Positions 35,695 through 45,700 of a stretch of DNA of 64,000 bases are shown here, piece by piece. The stretch comes from Metallyticus violacea (Eukaryota > Arthropoda > Insecta > Mantodea > Metallyticidae), in contig CM060838.1 of the NCBI GenBank assembly GCA_030762175.1, positions 22,438,001 to 22,502,000 on the forward strand, written 5' to 3'. The notes beneath the pieces are model-generated. The model made no database searches, was not told the origin of the DNA, and worked only from the letters and a program-made list of their open reading frames with translations. A program made the translations under genes and the position numbers. Every line of letters starts with the position of its first letter. Position 1 is the stretch's first letter.

Positions 35695-36240
35695 GACTGT
35701 GGATTGACCGCGAAGAGAGAAAAGTTTTAAGAAATCATGTCCAACATGTTGCATGCAAAGACTTAAAGATTGAGACCTCGATCCCGTCACGCAAAGCAGC
35801 GCACAAAAATGAGATTGGGCAGATTCACTAAATAGGTTTGACAAGGCATCGCACACTTCAGCCTATGTCATTGCAGTGTAGCCAACACTAACAAGGGAAA
35901 TGTTTCGGTTTGACCTAATGGGACTCAATGAAACTTGGTAGGTTTATTAATTAAGCCATGTTAAATATAACTACATTATTCATTTTGCTGCCAAATAAAA
36001 CATACGTATTAAAATGTGTAATTTGTTTGTCACTGATTTCAATGCAAATTAGTCTGTCATCATTGACGCAGCTGGACCACTGGAACTTTGCATACCTGCA
36101 GCTACTCGCCACCCATGTGAATACGATAGAGCTCAACAACATCTGTAATTCAGAACAGGGATCCGATACGTTCTTGTTTAGTACTAAAAAGATTTCTTTA
36201 TAACACTTTTATGCATCGGTGATCTGACTATCATTCTACT
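35695..36240. other. Unannotated stretch
   Basis: An 81-codon frame at 35958-36203 has no recognisable domain. Confidence 0.4.
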
Positions 36241-37083
36241 TAAGCAGGAAGAAGGAAAAAACCGCAATCAAGTCTTTAGTACACAGAGCAAAAACCATCA
36301 CAGAACCTGAACATCTTAAACATGAATTAAATCATCTCCGCGATGTTTTAAAAGTCACTGGATACAGCAACAAAGATATTGACGGAGCCATTCAATCTAA
36401 GCAAGCGGAAACATCTAACACCTACTCAAACAAAAAGCCAAGGCTTTCCTGACGTACATAGAAGACGTTACTATGCGTATAGCACGTATATTAAAGAAAA
36501 AAAGGTATACAATCTATCTTCACACCACTGTTAAATTAGGGCAAATGCTTAATAATGCAAAAGACCCTAGGCATCCTCTTGACACTACGGGAATTTATAA
36601 AATACCGTGTGAATGTAGCAAAGTTTACATAGGCATGACAGGAAGATCGATTAAAAAACGAGTGGAGGAACATCAGCAACCTCTGCGCCTTAATCGACCC
36701 GAAAGATCTACAGTAGCAGAACGTGCAATGAATGAATGCCATGGTATATGCTTTACTAAAACAGAAGTGGTTACAAAACACAAGGCTTTTTCAATCTAGC
36801 CAGGAGGGAAGCATTGGAAATGCAACAGCATCCAAACAACTTTAATAGAAATGGCGGATATCAGCTAAGTAGCACATGGAAACCGGTTCTTAAAAACAAA
36901 CAACTACCACCTCCCCCCTCTACTTCCGCCGCGCAAATAATATCGAACGTCCTCAAAAGCCAGACAATACGAATCAATACTGTCGTCTTGTTAACAGTTA
37001 GGTGTTGTTCATCGTTCACTGAAGATGCCAACCGAAGTAGTTGGTGAAAGCTATGGTAATAATATAAACCATGGACTATAGCA
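36241..37083 (+). pseudogene. Penelope-like retroelement, 3' part with GIY-YIG endonuclease
   Basis: The C-terminal part of a Penelope-like element polyprotein (reverse transcriptase joined to a GIY-YIG endonuclease). First comes the linker after the RT thumb (ITEPEHLKHELNHLRDVL, about 36300-36350), then a frameshift to an open frame at 36473-36797. That frame contains ARILKKKR, LDTTGIYKIPCECSKVYIG with the GIY and YIG motifs (about 36590-36634), TGRSI with the usual catalytic Arg, and VEEH. A second frameshift leads to HPNNFNRNGGYQLSSTWKP (about 36833). The CxC and downstream His fit the endonuclease's cysteine/histidine pattern. The RT core is missing, so the copy is 5' truncated and dead. 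Confidence 0.85.
37019..37083 (+). other. Hammerhead-ribozyme-like core at Penelope 3' end
   Basis: ctgaaga (37019-37025) matches the hammerhead CUGANGA box. ccaac and gttgg (37028-37032, 37040-37044) form a hairpin, and gaaa (37046-37049) matches the second conserved box. gctat and atagc (37050-37054, 37078-37082) could pair after it. One extra base precedes the hairpin and a stem I partner was not found, so any ribozyme would be degenerate. Penelope-like elements are known to carry hammerheads. Confidence 0.3.
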
Positions 37084-38167
37084 AATCCGCCCGGAAGATT
37101 TTAACTGTTTTAACTGTAACACCGGCCGTGAAATTCTAACAAGTACTCCAACAACATAATCATAGATTCAAAAAAAGCTTCAATCAATATGACTACAACA
37201 GCAGTTTGTAACAAGATAAGCAGCAGATATCGTAAGTTATTTTGAACTCTATTGGACTCTTACATACTTTACGCCTAGCAAAAATAAAAAAGAATATCTG
37301 ATGCTAATTTACGTTAGAGGGACTTGAAAATAGCAATTTTTGTGCACTTTGCTGAAAGGAAATTTTGTTACAACCTAAACTTAAGGCTCTAGGCTGCACC
37401 AAAAACTCATATAGCAGACAACACACCCAAGGAGAGTATTTGAATACTCGAGGACAGATACTTTCTTAATACGCGTCCTACTGCTCCAAGGAAAGTGGTG
37501 GGGAAAAATAGGAAGTGCGCATGCCAAAGAACATTGGAAAATTAAGTTTGGAGATTTGCCCAGGTGAGCCAAATGTTTTTAATAACCGTTAAATTGTTTC
37601 TAAAAGAGAAATTCTTGTTAATTATTAGTCGAGTTATAGCTAGGCGGTACTATTAAGCAATGATACTTTTGATAATACCTTATAAAACGAATATTGAATA
37701 ATATTTACATAATTAAGTTCTGGTTTAAATGCATCATAAATTGATGTTTGTATATCATTTACTCAATTATAGAATTTGGGTATTAATCATCAGGTATCAG
37801 AAGTAATTCTTTTTATTGGTGTAGAAGATTAGAAATCGAAAATCAAAAAGCAATGATAGTGGAGGTTAATGTCAGTAAGACTGCTGTAGAAATGCCCAGA
37901 CACTACAAAAATAAGGTAATATATACCAGAATACCAAAATATTTTTGTTTTTTTTTATTAATTCATAAATTTTAGCTTAGTAATGTTGATTTTTTATTTT
38001 AATTGCTGAAATGTTTTAAAGAATGATTCAAGTTCAACCTCGTATGTACCAGGAAACTAAATGAAATGATACGATAATGTTGCATTAAATGCAATGCGGA
38101 AATTTTTCTGAAAAGCCTAAAGCATTTGGTAATAAAATAAGCAACGAAGGCGCCCAAAGGGAGGGAC
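37084..38167. other. Unannotated stretch
   Basis: No feature recognised. Confidence 0.5.
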
Positions 38168-38180
38168 GAAGACAAATTGA

Positions 38181-38463
38181 ATGAATGAACAGTGTTTAAC
38201 GCCCGTTTTTGCTACAGAGGCACAACAGGCGATGGACACTGATGATACATGAGATGAAATGATATATTGGGAAAGGATTTATTTTTAAGGAAGGAATCGT
38301 TCCAGGCCTAAGTTTAAGGTACCTCTACGGCATTTGCCATTTATGAGGACTGAGGAAAACCTGGAAAAAACCTCAGTCAGGAAGGACGGTCCTGGCGGTA
38401 TTCGAACCCAGACCTCCCGCTCACGAGTCCGAGACTTAACGACCTCGGCCACCTGTGGCGATC
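38181..38463 (-). mobile_element. SINE-B full-length copy with target duplication
   Basis: Reverse orientation: tail at the left (agtgtttaacgcccgttttt), hairpin cctcagtc/gactgagg intact, B box on + tattcgaacccagacctccc, A-box region gacttaacgacctcggcc. Flanks gaagacaaattga (about 38168-38180) and ggagacaaaatga (38464-38476) match at 11 of 13 positions. Confidence 0.9.
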
Positions 38464-38597
38464 GGAGACAAAATGAGAGTATTTAAGAGTAACCTTTCTT
38501 TCCGCAAAACCATTTTGTTTATCTATCACCTCTTACCCGGGTAATCGCCGTCAAGGGATAGCAATTCTTTTCTACTGCATAGTTTCCAAAATCTGTG

Positions 38598-38650
38598 CCA
38601 TTAGCTACCATCCAACCTGAGATCGACGAGTTCGTTCCCGGCAAAGTTTT
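38598..38650 (+). mobile_element. tRNA-like SINE head fragment
   Basis: gccattagctaccatccaac then gatcgacgagttcgttcccgg gives an A-box-like and a B-box-like segment at tRNA spacing. Somewhat like the SINE-A head, but the downstream body differs, so it is probably another family. Confidence 0.35.
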
Positions 38651-38969
38651 GCACTGAAATAAAGTGTTAAAATGTAGCAGTGATTACACCCCTAAATCAA
38701 TTTAAGTAATTTAGCGGATACGTTAGGTTTAAAGGTCAATGTGGATTTTACAATCTGTTGAGGTTCGAAACTATTGCCCACTTCTGCAGCATGCAGGACG
38801 AAAGGAAACTTCATGGCGAAGTGGCAAGTTTTGTGCAATACTTTTGTCCTTCTTTCAACTGTTTATCTAGAAAAACAAGCTCTCTTATTTTTCACCTGTT
38901 GTACTGTTTTAAAGGATTCCACTTGTAATAATGGATATATTAATCAGCAGCCGAAAAAAAATTATCACA

Positions 38970-39480
38970 AGTGATGTCGCGAGAGAGTCTGAGCTCACTA
39001 CGTTCGTGAATTTATCGGTATCGAGTGATATTAGAACTATTTCACGAGTAAAATAAGAATTTAAATATAATTCCTCTAAACTTGGCTTATAAAATTGTAA
39101 TAATTGTATGTTTCAAGCAATCTTGCGACAAAAGAATTCCGATCGTCAGTAATGCCAATAAAGAAGAGTAAAATACGGGTTTAGGACTATTTCATGAGTA
39201 GAATAAGAATAAAAGTGACATATATTTGAAATTTGCTCACAGAATATTAACGAATGTATAAGATGTTATACTTATGAATATTATATTCAGAAATCGTGAG
39301 ACTGAAATGAACAAAAGTCGATTATTACAATCGCTCCGTTCGGTTTTCTAATACCAACTCAGAAAAAAAAACCCACAGTGTCCCTATTTTTCTTTGTATT
39401 CTGCGGTTTGGAATTCCTAATGTTAAGATCAATTTTCCCACTTGACGCATCACCAAAACGCTTTGAAGAACCCTCCATTT
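38970..39480 (+). repeat. Rep-D copy 2 (holds an empty insertion site)
   Basis: Aligns with 58728-59416 and, inverted, with 13661-14121. Two subrepeats begin actatttcacgagtaaaat (39036) and actatttcatgagtagaat (39186), about 150 bp apart. Site tattcagaaatcgtg at 39284-39298 is the uninterrupted version of the place where SINE-A sits in copy 3. The repeat runs at least to gcatcaccaaaacgctttga (about 39467). No coding potential is recognised. Confidence 0.8.
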
Positions 39481-41613
39481 GGCGTTATGATTGCCGATTG
39501 TCCATGCTTTTTTTTACTATCAGTAGCTCCCCACCGTCTGTAGCGAAAGTGATCAGTGATGCGTGTTTAGAAATTATATAGTGGAGGTATAGAGCTATTT
39601 ACACTTGCCACAAGACAAATGTATACGTCGTGTGATAAAATGAATTTGATAATTTTTTTCCCATAATTTCACTCCGTAATCCAGCTGTGAGTGATCACAA
39701 TTCAAAATTTTGTTTTGTTTCATTAGTCGAATTTAAGATGACGTCACATGAGTGAAATATTCGTTGTAACTTTGTTATAAATGACAGTTTTTTAAGTAAA
39801 TTTAACTTAAAGCGTTTAGATGACAAATAAATTTAAGTACATAAAATTACACTTGATTTTGAGTTAGTGAAAGAAGTGATGGGGCTGGAAAGGAACGGAT
39901 GAAAACAAACATGTACCCTATAATAATTACAGATAGTTGTACCAACAGCACGTTAAACGTGATGACGAAAAATAAGCACTAAATGAGGGGAGAGGGTGCT
40001 GGTGTTACAGAAAACAAATAACCCGCGTTAGTCAGATGTTTCAAGAAAAGATAAATTGTTCATATAAAACATAAGAAAACCAGGAAAATGCGAAAATATT
40101 TTAACATTATAGCACATTATTATTACAGCTCTAAATTCCCTAATGCTACCTGCAAATATTAAACATTCAGGAAATATTCCATCCCAAGATGATGTCTAAC
40201 TTTGTATTTCTTTTTGAGCACTATTAATATTTCTTCTTCCTTTGATAATTGACCGCCAAAAACCTTGCTCCAAATATAATTATCGAATATGTGTACTTAG
40301 CTTTAAAGTTATTTATAGCAGTTTTAGTATTTAGAACTTAGACCAATCGGGACTTTAAGTATGGATTATTTTTACAAACAGTACACGCAAATATTCAACA
40401 TTAATTGAAGCTCTTTCAATTATAAGGTATATTTTTTAAAGTGAAAGCCTTTGAGGGCCTTTATACTCTATTCTCTTCGTGTTCTCGTCTGTATCACAAA
40501 AGTAATTAGTATATAATGCAATGTCAATTTTTTTTTTTTACTTAAACAACATATTATTTACTTTTTTTGACTATGGTCTGTTGCTTTTTCACGAACATTG
40601 TTTAATGTTCGGTAAATCTCCTGTTATTGCATTAAGTTTTCTCGCTATTTATTAAAACTGAGTTGGTATAGCAATGGGGTACTACTCAGCCGGCCTAAGT
40701 AAACCCCCTTTAAGATCTCTCTGAGATAAAAGAGCATTATTATCTTCAAGCGTTAATAGATTGCGTACTCATTTCAACTTTCTTTGATGCATTCACCACC
40801 TAGATGGCCTTCAATTTTGCCGCGCAATAAACAAAAAAGTGGTTAGGAATCCTCTGTTCACTGCAGAAGACTTCATCATAGTTTATGGTGACCGACAATT
40901 CAGTTCGCCCCATTAATACGGGTGTTTTACAACTCTGTTAAACCTGAAGTGGTGACCTTAAGAGGTGGACTCTTTATAAAGCTTTACTTCTAATGGAGCG
41001 ATTCTAGGCTAGAAGCTATATCAGTGTTTCATTAACGTACTCCCTACAGCCACAAACTGATAGAGGAGCGCGTCTTTTGTCTCTCGTCAAGCCTGTACGG
41101 GGGGTGGGTTTACCACTCCAGCTAATTAGTTTCGCGATACCCCTTCCACCCGGAGGGGACTGGAGCGAGACGGGTTGGAAACTAAATTTGGAGGACATAA
41201 AATCAAATTAAATTCACCAGCCCAAGCTGCATATTAAAACTGCCCCAGTACGAGAGAGATTTTAAAATTCCACGTGAGTTTACCTCGCTTCAGTTCTTAG
41301 ATAGTTTGAAGGAAGCAATTTCTTCCTTCCTTATTGTTTGACTACCATTTTGATCTGCTGCTGTGTCGGATTAGCGGTTTTGTTCCACATTTCATTTCAA
41401 AATAAGTAGAATGGCTTAAATGAAAAAGGCTACAACTGATACTAAACCTTATGCAAAGATTTGCTTATTTTTAGTTTTCTAACTTACGCGAAAAAATTAA
41501 CAACAATTTCAAACAATTCTAGTCTATTAAATTGCCATACAGCACTTTATCCACTTCTAATTTTTATAAATTTCGGACTGTGTATTCCAAGGGCGTCATA
41601 TTTTTGTTTTGAA
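39481..41613. other. Unannotated stretch; GC-rich patch near 41090-41165
   Basis: Mostly AT-rich. Around 40860-41190 the composition becomes mixed, with a GC-rich patch (cggggggtgggtttacc, then ccccttccacccggagggg). No domain or RNA gene recognised. Confidence 0.35.
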
Positions 41614-42110
41614 TAGTGTTTAATGCCCGTTTTAATCTCTGAGGCACCATAGGAGGCGGACACTTTATTTATTATTCTTTTTATTTGGTTTATTTACGGA
41701 CGATCTTTAACATTTCAGGTTATCAACGTCCCATTCAAATCAGGGCGTGAAACGGCCGATATATTTTCCTTAAAGGCCTCTTTTTTCAAGGTCGAGGTTC
41801 TTTTACATGCCGTAAATCTACGACTCCTGGCCAGGATCGAGCCCGCTATTTTGGGTTTAGGGGGCAAGTACGGTTACCCCTACACACCAGGACCGACCAG
41901 TGGTGGATACTGATGAATATGAAATTAAACGAACTGGGAAAGTATTATTTTTAAAGAAAGGAAGCGTCCCAGGCCACGACATTTGTCGTTCGTAAATGGA
42001 AAATTTGGGGGGGGGGAAACTTAGTCAAGGAGGACGGTCCTGGTGGAGTCGAACCCCAGACCTCCCGCTCACGAGTTTGTGCTTTAACGCCTCGGCTACC
42101 TATGACGGTG
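41614..42110 (-). mobile_element. SINE-B copy split by a nested SINE-A
   Basis: The left piece (41614-41663) is the SINE-B tail, tagtgtttaatgcccgtttt to gaggcggacac. The right piece (41899-42110) resumes at tggtggatactgatgaat and runs to the head with B box (gtcgaaccccagacctcccg on +). The two pieces join into one element once the insert is removed. The right piece also has a G10 run and decayed hairpin. Confidence 0.88.
41664..41898 (-). mobile_element. SINE-A inserted within SINE-B
   Basis: Reverse-orientation SINE-A with tail at the left and tRNA head at the right. Direct repeats ggaggcggacac (41652-41663) and agtggtggatac (41899-41910) are the decayed target duplication of the host SINE-B. 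The central block from tacttcccttccgaagg through the aaaaatccatcg region is deleted, joining ctacgactcctgg directly to the B box. Confidence 0.88.
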
Positions 42111-42364
42111 TTCAGCATAATATTTCTAATTAAATGCCGAGACTCCTTGAGATAAATGAAGTCAATGATATTAAGAAATTATACGAATAGCAATAGTTAA
42201 ATTAGCTCAATTATTTATAGGTTCCTCATCCGTTACGCTATCCGAAATTTGTTTATGCTACTTAACAGCCTCGCCAGTTACCGAGAGAAGTCATGTCGCG
42301 CAGTTGGTATTGGATATTTTTTTTTCTTTCGATATTAGTAGTAAATAGTAATATAATACGATAA

Positions 42365-42571
42365 TCTTGGTTCATTTGTTCATTGTTGATTTACTATAAA
42401 CTTGGCTTCATTTGTTCATTATTGATTTACCTGTCACTTAGCAACGTTATCATAATGTATGTGAGTCACATCTGTTTGCAGAACATCATACTGCACATTA
42501 CTGTTGTTTTTCGGTCAGACTTTGAAATATATTAAATAGATATCTACTGTGAAAGTGTGGCACCCTCTGTA
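42365..42571 (-). mobile_element. DDE-1 5' terminal fragment
   Basis: The reverse complement starts tacagagggtgcc, then matches the 5' region of the copy at 26485 (gatatctatttaatatattt, agtatgatgttctgcaaac, gtgacaggtaaatcaataat). The aaatcaacaatgaacaaatg phrase occurs twice, so the tandem structure seen at 26576 is partly present here too. The rest of the element is missing. Confidence 0.8.
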
Positions 42572-44599
42572 TAAGGATTACTATTATACTTTCATTTTAA
42601 TTTTATTGGCAGTGTTATCAATATCTGACATAGAGGAAACTTTTGAGTGTCATGCATGTGAAAATACACAGAAAGTAAACAACAGGAAGGATATCTTTTC
42701 CAGTGCTTTTCTTTTCATGTTTTTCCTCCTTTTAACAGACGTTATGACCATGAATACAATTTAAACTACTGAAAGGATATTTTTTCAGTGATATGGCAAC
42801 TTATTTAGGAAATTGCATTGCGTTGTACAATTATTTTCTCATATCATATATTTTATTATCAAGGTACCAGATTTTATTTCCTTTTTCGTTCCTGAAGAAT
42901 AGTCTAAAATTGAAAGTCTAGCTTTTCATTAGCACCAGAGTGCTAAATAATCATAGAAAACTACTTTATATCCATAGCATTTAATAACGTACTGCCATTT
43001 TAAAGTAACAAAGTAGGCTTAATTTTCACTTAAGAGAAAATTAAGCCTGTAGCATCTGTGTTTCCATAAGGATACCGGAACGTAGCTGTGATAACAAGAT
43101 TGGAGGAGCTGGGTAAAATAATAAGAAACAGGCGCAGTTTAGTATTCCGGCAGCGAAGGCTTCTGCTGCCGAATACCGCGCAGATTCTACCAGGTAACTA
43201 CGCAGACAGTTCCGGAGTGTCTACAGCCGGTTTCGAAAACTTCATTATCAATTTTACTCTTCCTCATTCCTGATAGTTAATTAACAGATCATTCTTCTAA
43301 AACCCATGGGTAGTTAACTGTGAATTGTGTTTAATAAATCGTATTTGCAGCTCACAAAACGTAAGACGCTAAATGTTATAAATAGCTCTAAACTAATAGT
43401 AGAGAAGCGCGTAGGAAAACTGTCACATAGCCTTTATTGTTGTCCCGACACATCATGGCAGTAAAAGAGGGGCGAAGTTAAGCTCTCCATTTGCTGAGTA
43501 TCAAATCGCAACTCGGTGAGCTGATTTCTCTATTGTAACTGTGATCCAGGTACAAGGGGCGAGAAATGTGATCTCTCACCTGTATTAGTTTTCACGACCA
43601 ATGAGAGAATGTGTACAGATTTTCAGTGCACAACAAAACACGTGGTTTCTCACAAAGCCTTGAATCGGTTACAAATGTATTTTAACATTTATTGTGAGAT
43701 CTTCCCATCAAAAGAATAGTTCAAAGTGAGAGGTAAAGAGTATATAAGGCAGGTAAATAAACCGAGGACATAAATGGAATAAAATGATAAGTGCAACTTC
43801 CAATATCATTTCAATAATTTTTATTTTTATTATTAACATTATTATAGTTAAAATTATATTAAAATTATATTACTATTGTGTAGATAAATAATCTATATAC
43901 TTTTTATTTGTATTAATAAGGTAACTTATATAACTTTAAATTATACTTCATTAACAACTAATTGCTAAAATGCCTTAAAGATTAGCCAGGAGAATGGACA
44001 TTAAAAATATCTTATCGTTTCAGTGTGATCCAAGTGACAACAATGAACCAGTACGTCGTCTAAGCTATAAGGTTTCGATGATAAATAGCTAGGAAACTGA
44101 AAAAGTTTATAAATGAAAATTGATCAAGAAATTGCAGCTGAGAAGAGCATCAAACTTGTAGAAACTGCCCAGAGTTTCATTGCTGGGAAAGTTTGACTGA
44201 TGGAGCGTGGTTACAAAAAATGTAAACTGTTGTAAGTATTGTGTACTTTTACTATACTTTACTACAGTTTGGAGATTGACATGACAACAATTTAAAGTAC
44301 TTTTTGAAGACATGGACAATAAGACGCTAACATACTATACTCGTGAATCTGTGAACTACATTGTTCATTGTGTTCTAAATCTTTGTGAGAAAATATCACT
44401 GCTAATGGAGGTGATGGGGAGAAAAAAAACTGAAAAATAGGCAACTGAGGGTGAAATTTCATTTTTGTTGAGAATTTCAGAAGCCAGATGCTGTGTATTA
44501 TTTACATCCTCGCACGAATAAAGTAAGTGTAGGATAGATGCGACTTCTCTTTTATGTGAATGTGCGTGCTTTGAATTCAGTGTCCCCGGAACGATCATT
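42572..44599. other. Unannotated stretch
   Basis: A hairpin ggcagc-gaaggcttct-gctgcc within tattccggcag/ctgccgaata lies at about 43144-43174. Nothing else recognised. Confidence 0.4.
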
Positions 44600-44935
44600 T
44601 ATTATTATCTCCTGTTAAAAGGAAATCGGAGAAATGACGTGTAAAGAAAGAAGTCTCCCCGAAAAAGACTAAGTCACTCTAGAAGTCAAAAAAAAAAAAA
44701 AAAAAAAAAAAAAAATTATGGTGAAAATTGTGCAGGAGTGATTTTGATTTACTTTAGAGAACATAACAGTAAAAGAGAGGGGGGATGCACCTTCCGCAAG
44801 ACAACGCGCTAGTCTATACAGTTTCTGTTGCAATGGATGCTGTAAAGAAGTTCGGTTTCAAGGAAATATTCTTAGTCTATGCACCTTACAGTCAGGTCTT
44901 CTCGCTAGGAGTTCTTTAAGCTCAATTCAAACATC
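44600..44935 (+). pseudogene. Mariner transposase remnant interrupted by poly(A)
   Basis: Plus-strand traces: PVKRKSEK then VSPKKTKS (about 44605-44675), like the mariner KRxSxEW...SPKKxK region. An A27 run at about 44689-44715 follows. Then QDNALVYTVSVAMDAVKKFGFKEI (about 44797-44868), corresponding to the second-Asp box HDNAPVH of mariner, and YAPYSQ in place of the third-Asp region. Short and broken. Confidence 0.5.
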
Positions 44936-45429
44936 TAAGAAAATAAAGTTAAGAATGTGGGGAACTCCATTTTATAAACATTTCGCATATAAATCACTTA
45001 AAAATGTTGTTCAAACATGTAAGTATGAAAAGTATATTTAAACAAGAGGAGCTTACTAAAATTGTGTTTATATTTGGAACACTTCAGAATGGAAATTATG
45101 AACCAATAATCTAATTAATTGCTGTAAGAATGATCGCTTAAATTGATAATTAATGGATTGTTATTATTATTAGCAAATAAAGATGTAAATACTGATGCTA
45201 AAATGCTGTAGAATATTGAATATTTGCAATTTTAAGTAGATTGTCCACATTGTGGAAGAAATTAAACAGTCCTGAGCAGTTACAGAACTAATCCATGCAA
45301 TCAGAATCCCCAAATACGTTTAAACTTGATATATAATCTTATTTATTTTACACTAAGAGATATAGGAAATACAATATTTGTTACTCTATGGCGCGTCAAG
45401 ATCATGTCATGGCCTGCCGCAGTAACATC
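44936..45429. other. Unannotated AT-rich stretch
   Basis: No feature recognised. Confidence 0.5.
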
Positions 45430-45700
45430 TGCTGCTTCTACTTTCGTCTTACGATTTCATTGATGGAGGGCAGTACTGCACGAAGGCATGTGATCAGCAT
45501 GCCGGAACCCCGCTGTTTGCCTATCACGCGGCTTTCCATCAAGCATTTCTCCAATTATCCTTACGAGGTTGGTTGGACCCTGTTCTAGATCTTCGTAACT
45601 TAAAACATTTCCTATGCTGGTACCAGAAATCGAACCCGCAACCTCTATTGGACTAAGGAGACGGTCAACAACATCTATTGAGTGTAGTTTTCTTAACGGC
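45430..45700 (-). mobile_element. Possible SINE with B-box-like promoter
   Basis: On minus, gcgggttcgatttctgg (about 45638-45622) is a B-box-like segment preceded by ccgtctccttagtccaatag, an anticodon-arm-like stretch. The following sequence (to about 45430) is higher in GC than the surroundings and may be the body. No second copy in the window; the A box is unclear. Confidence 0.35.
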
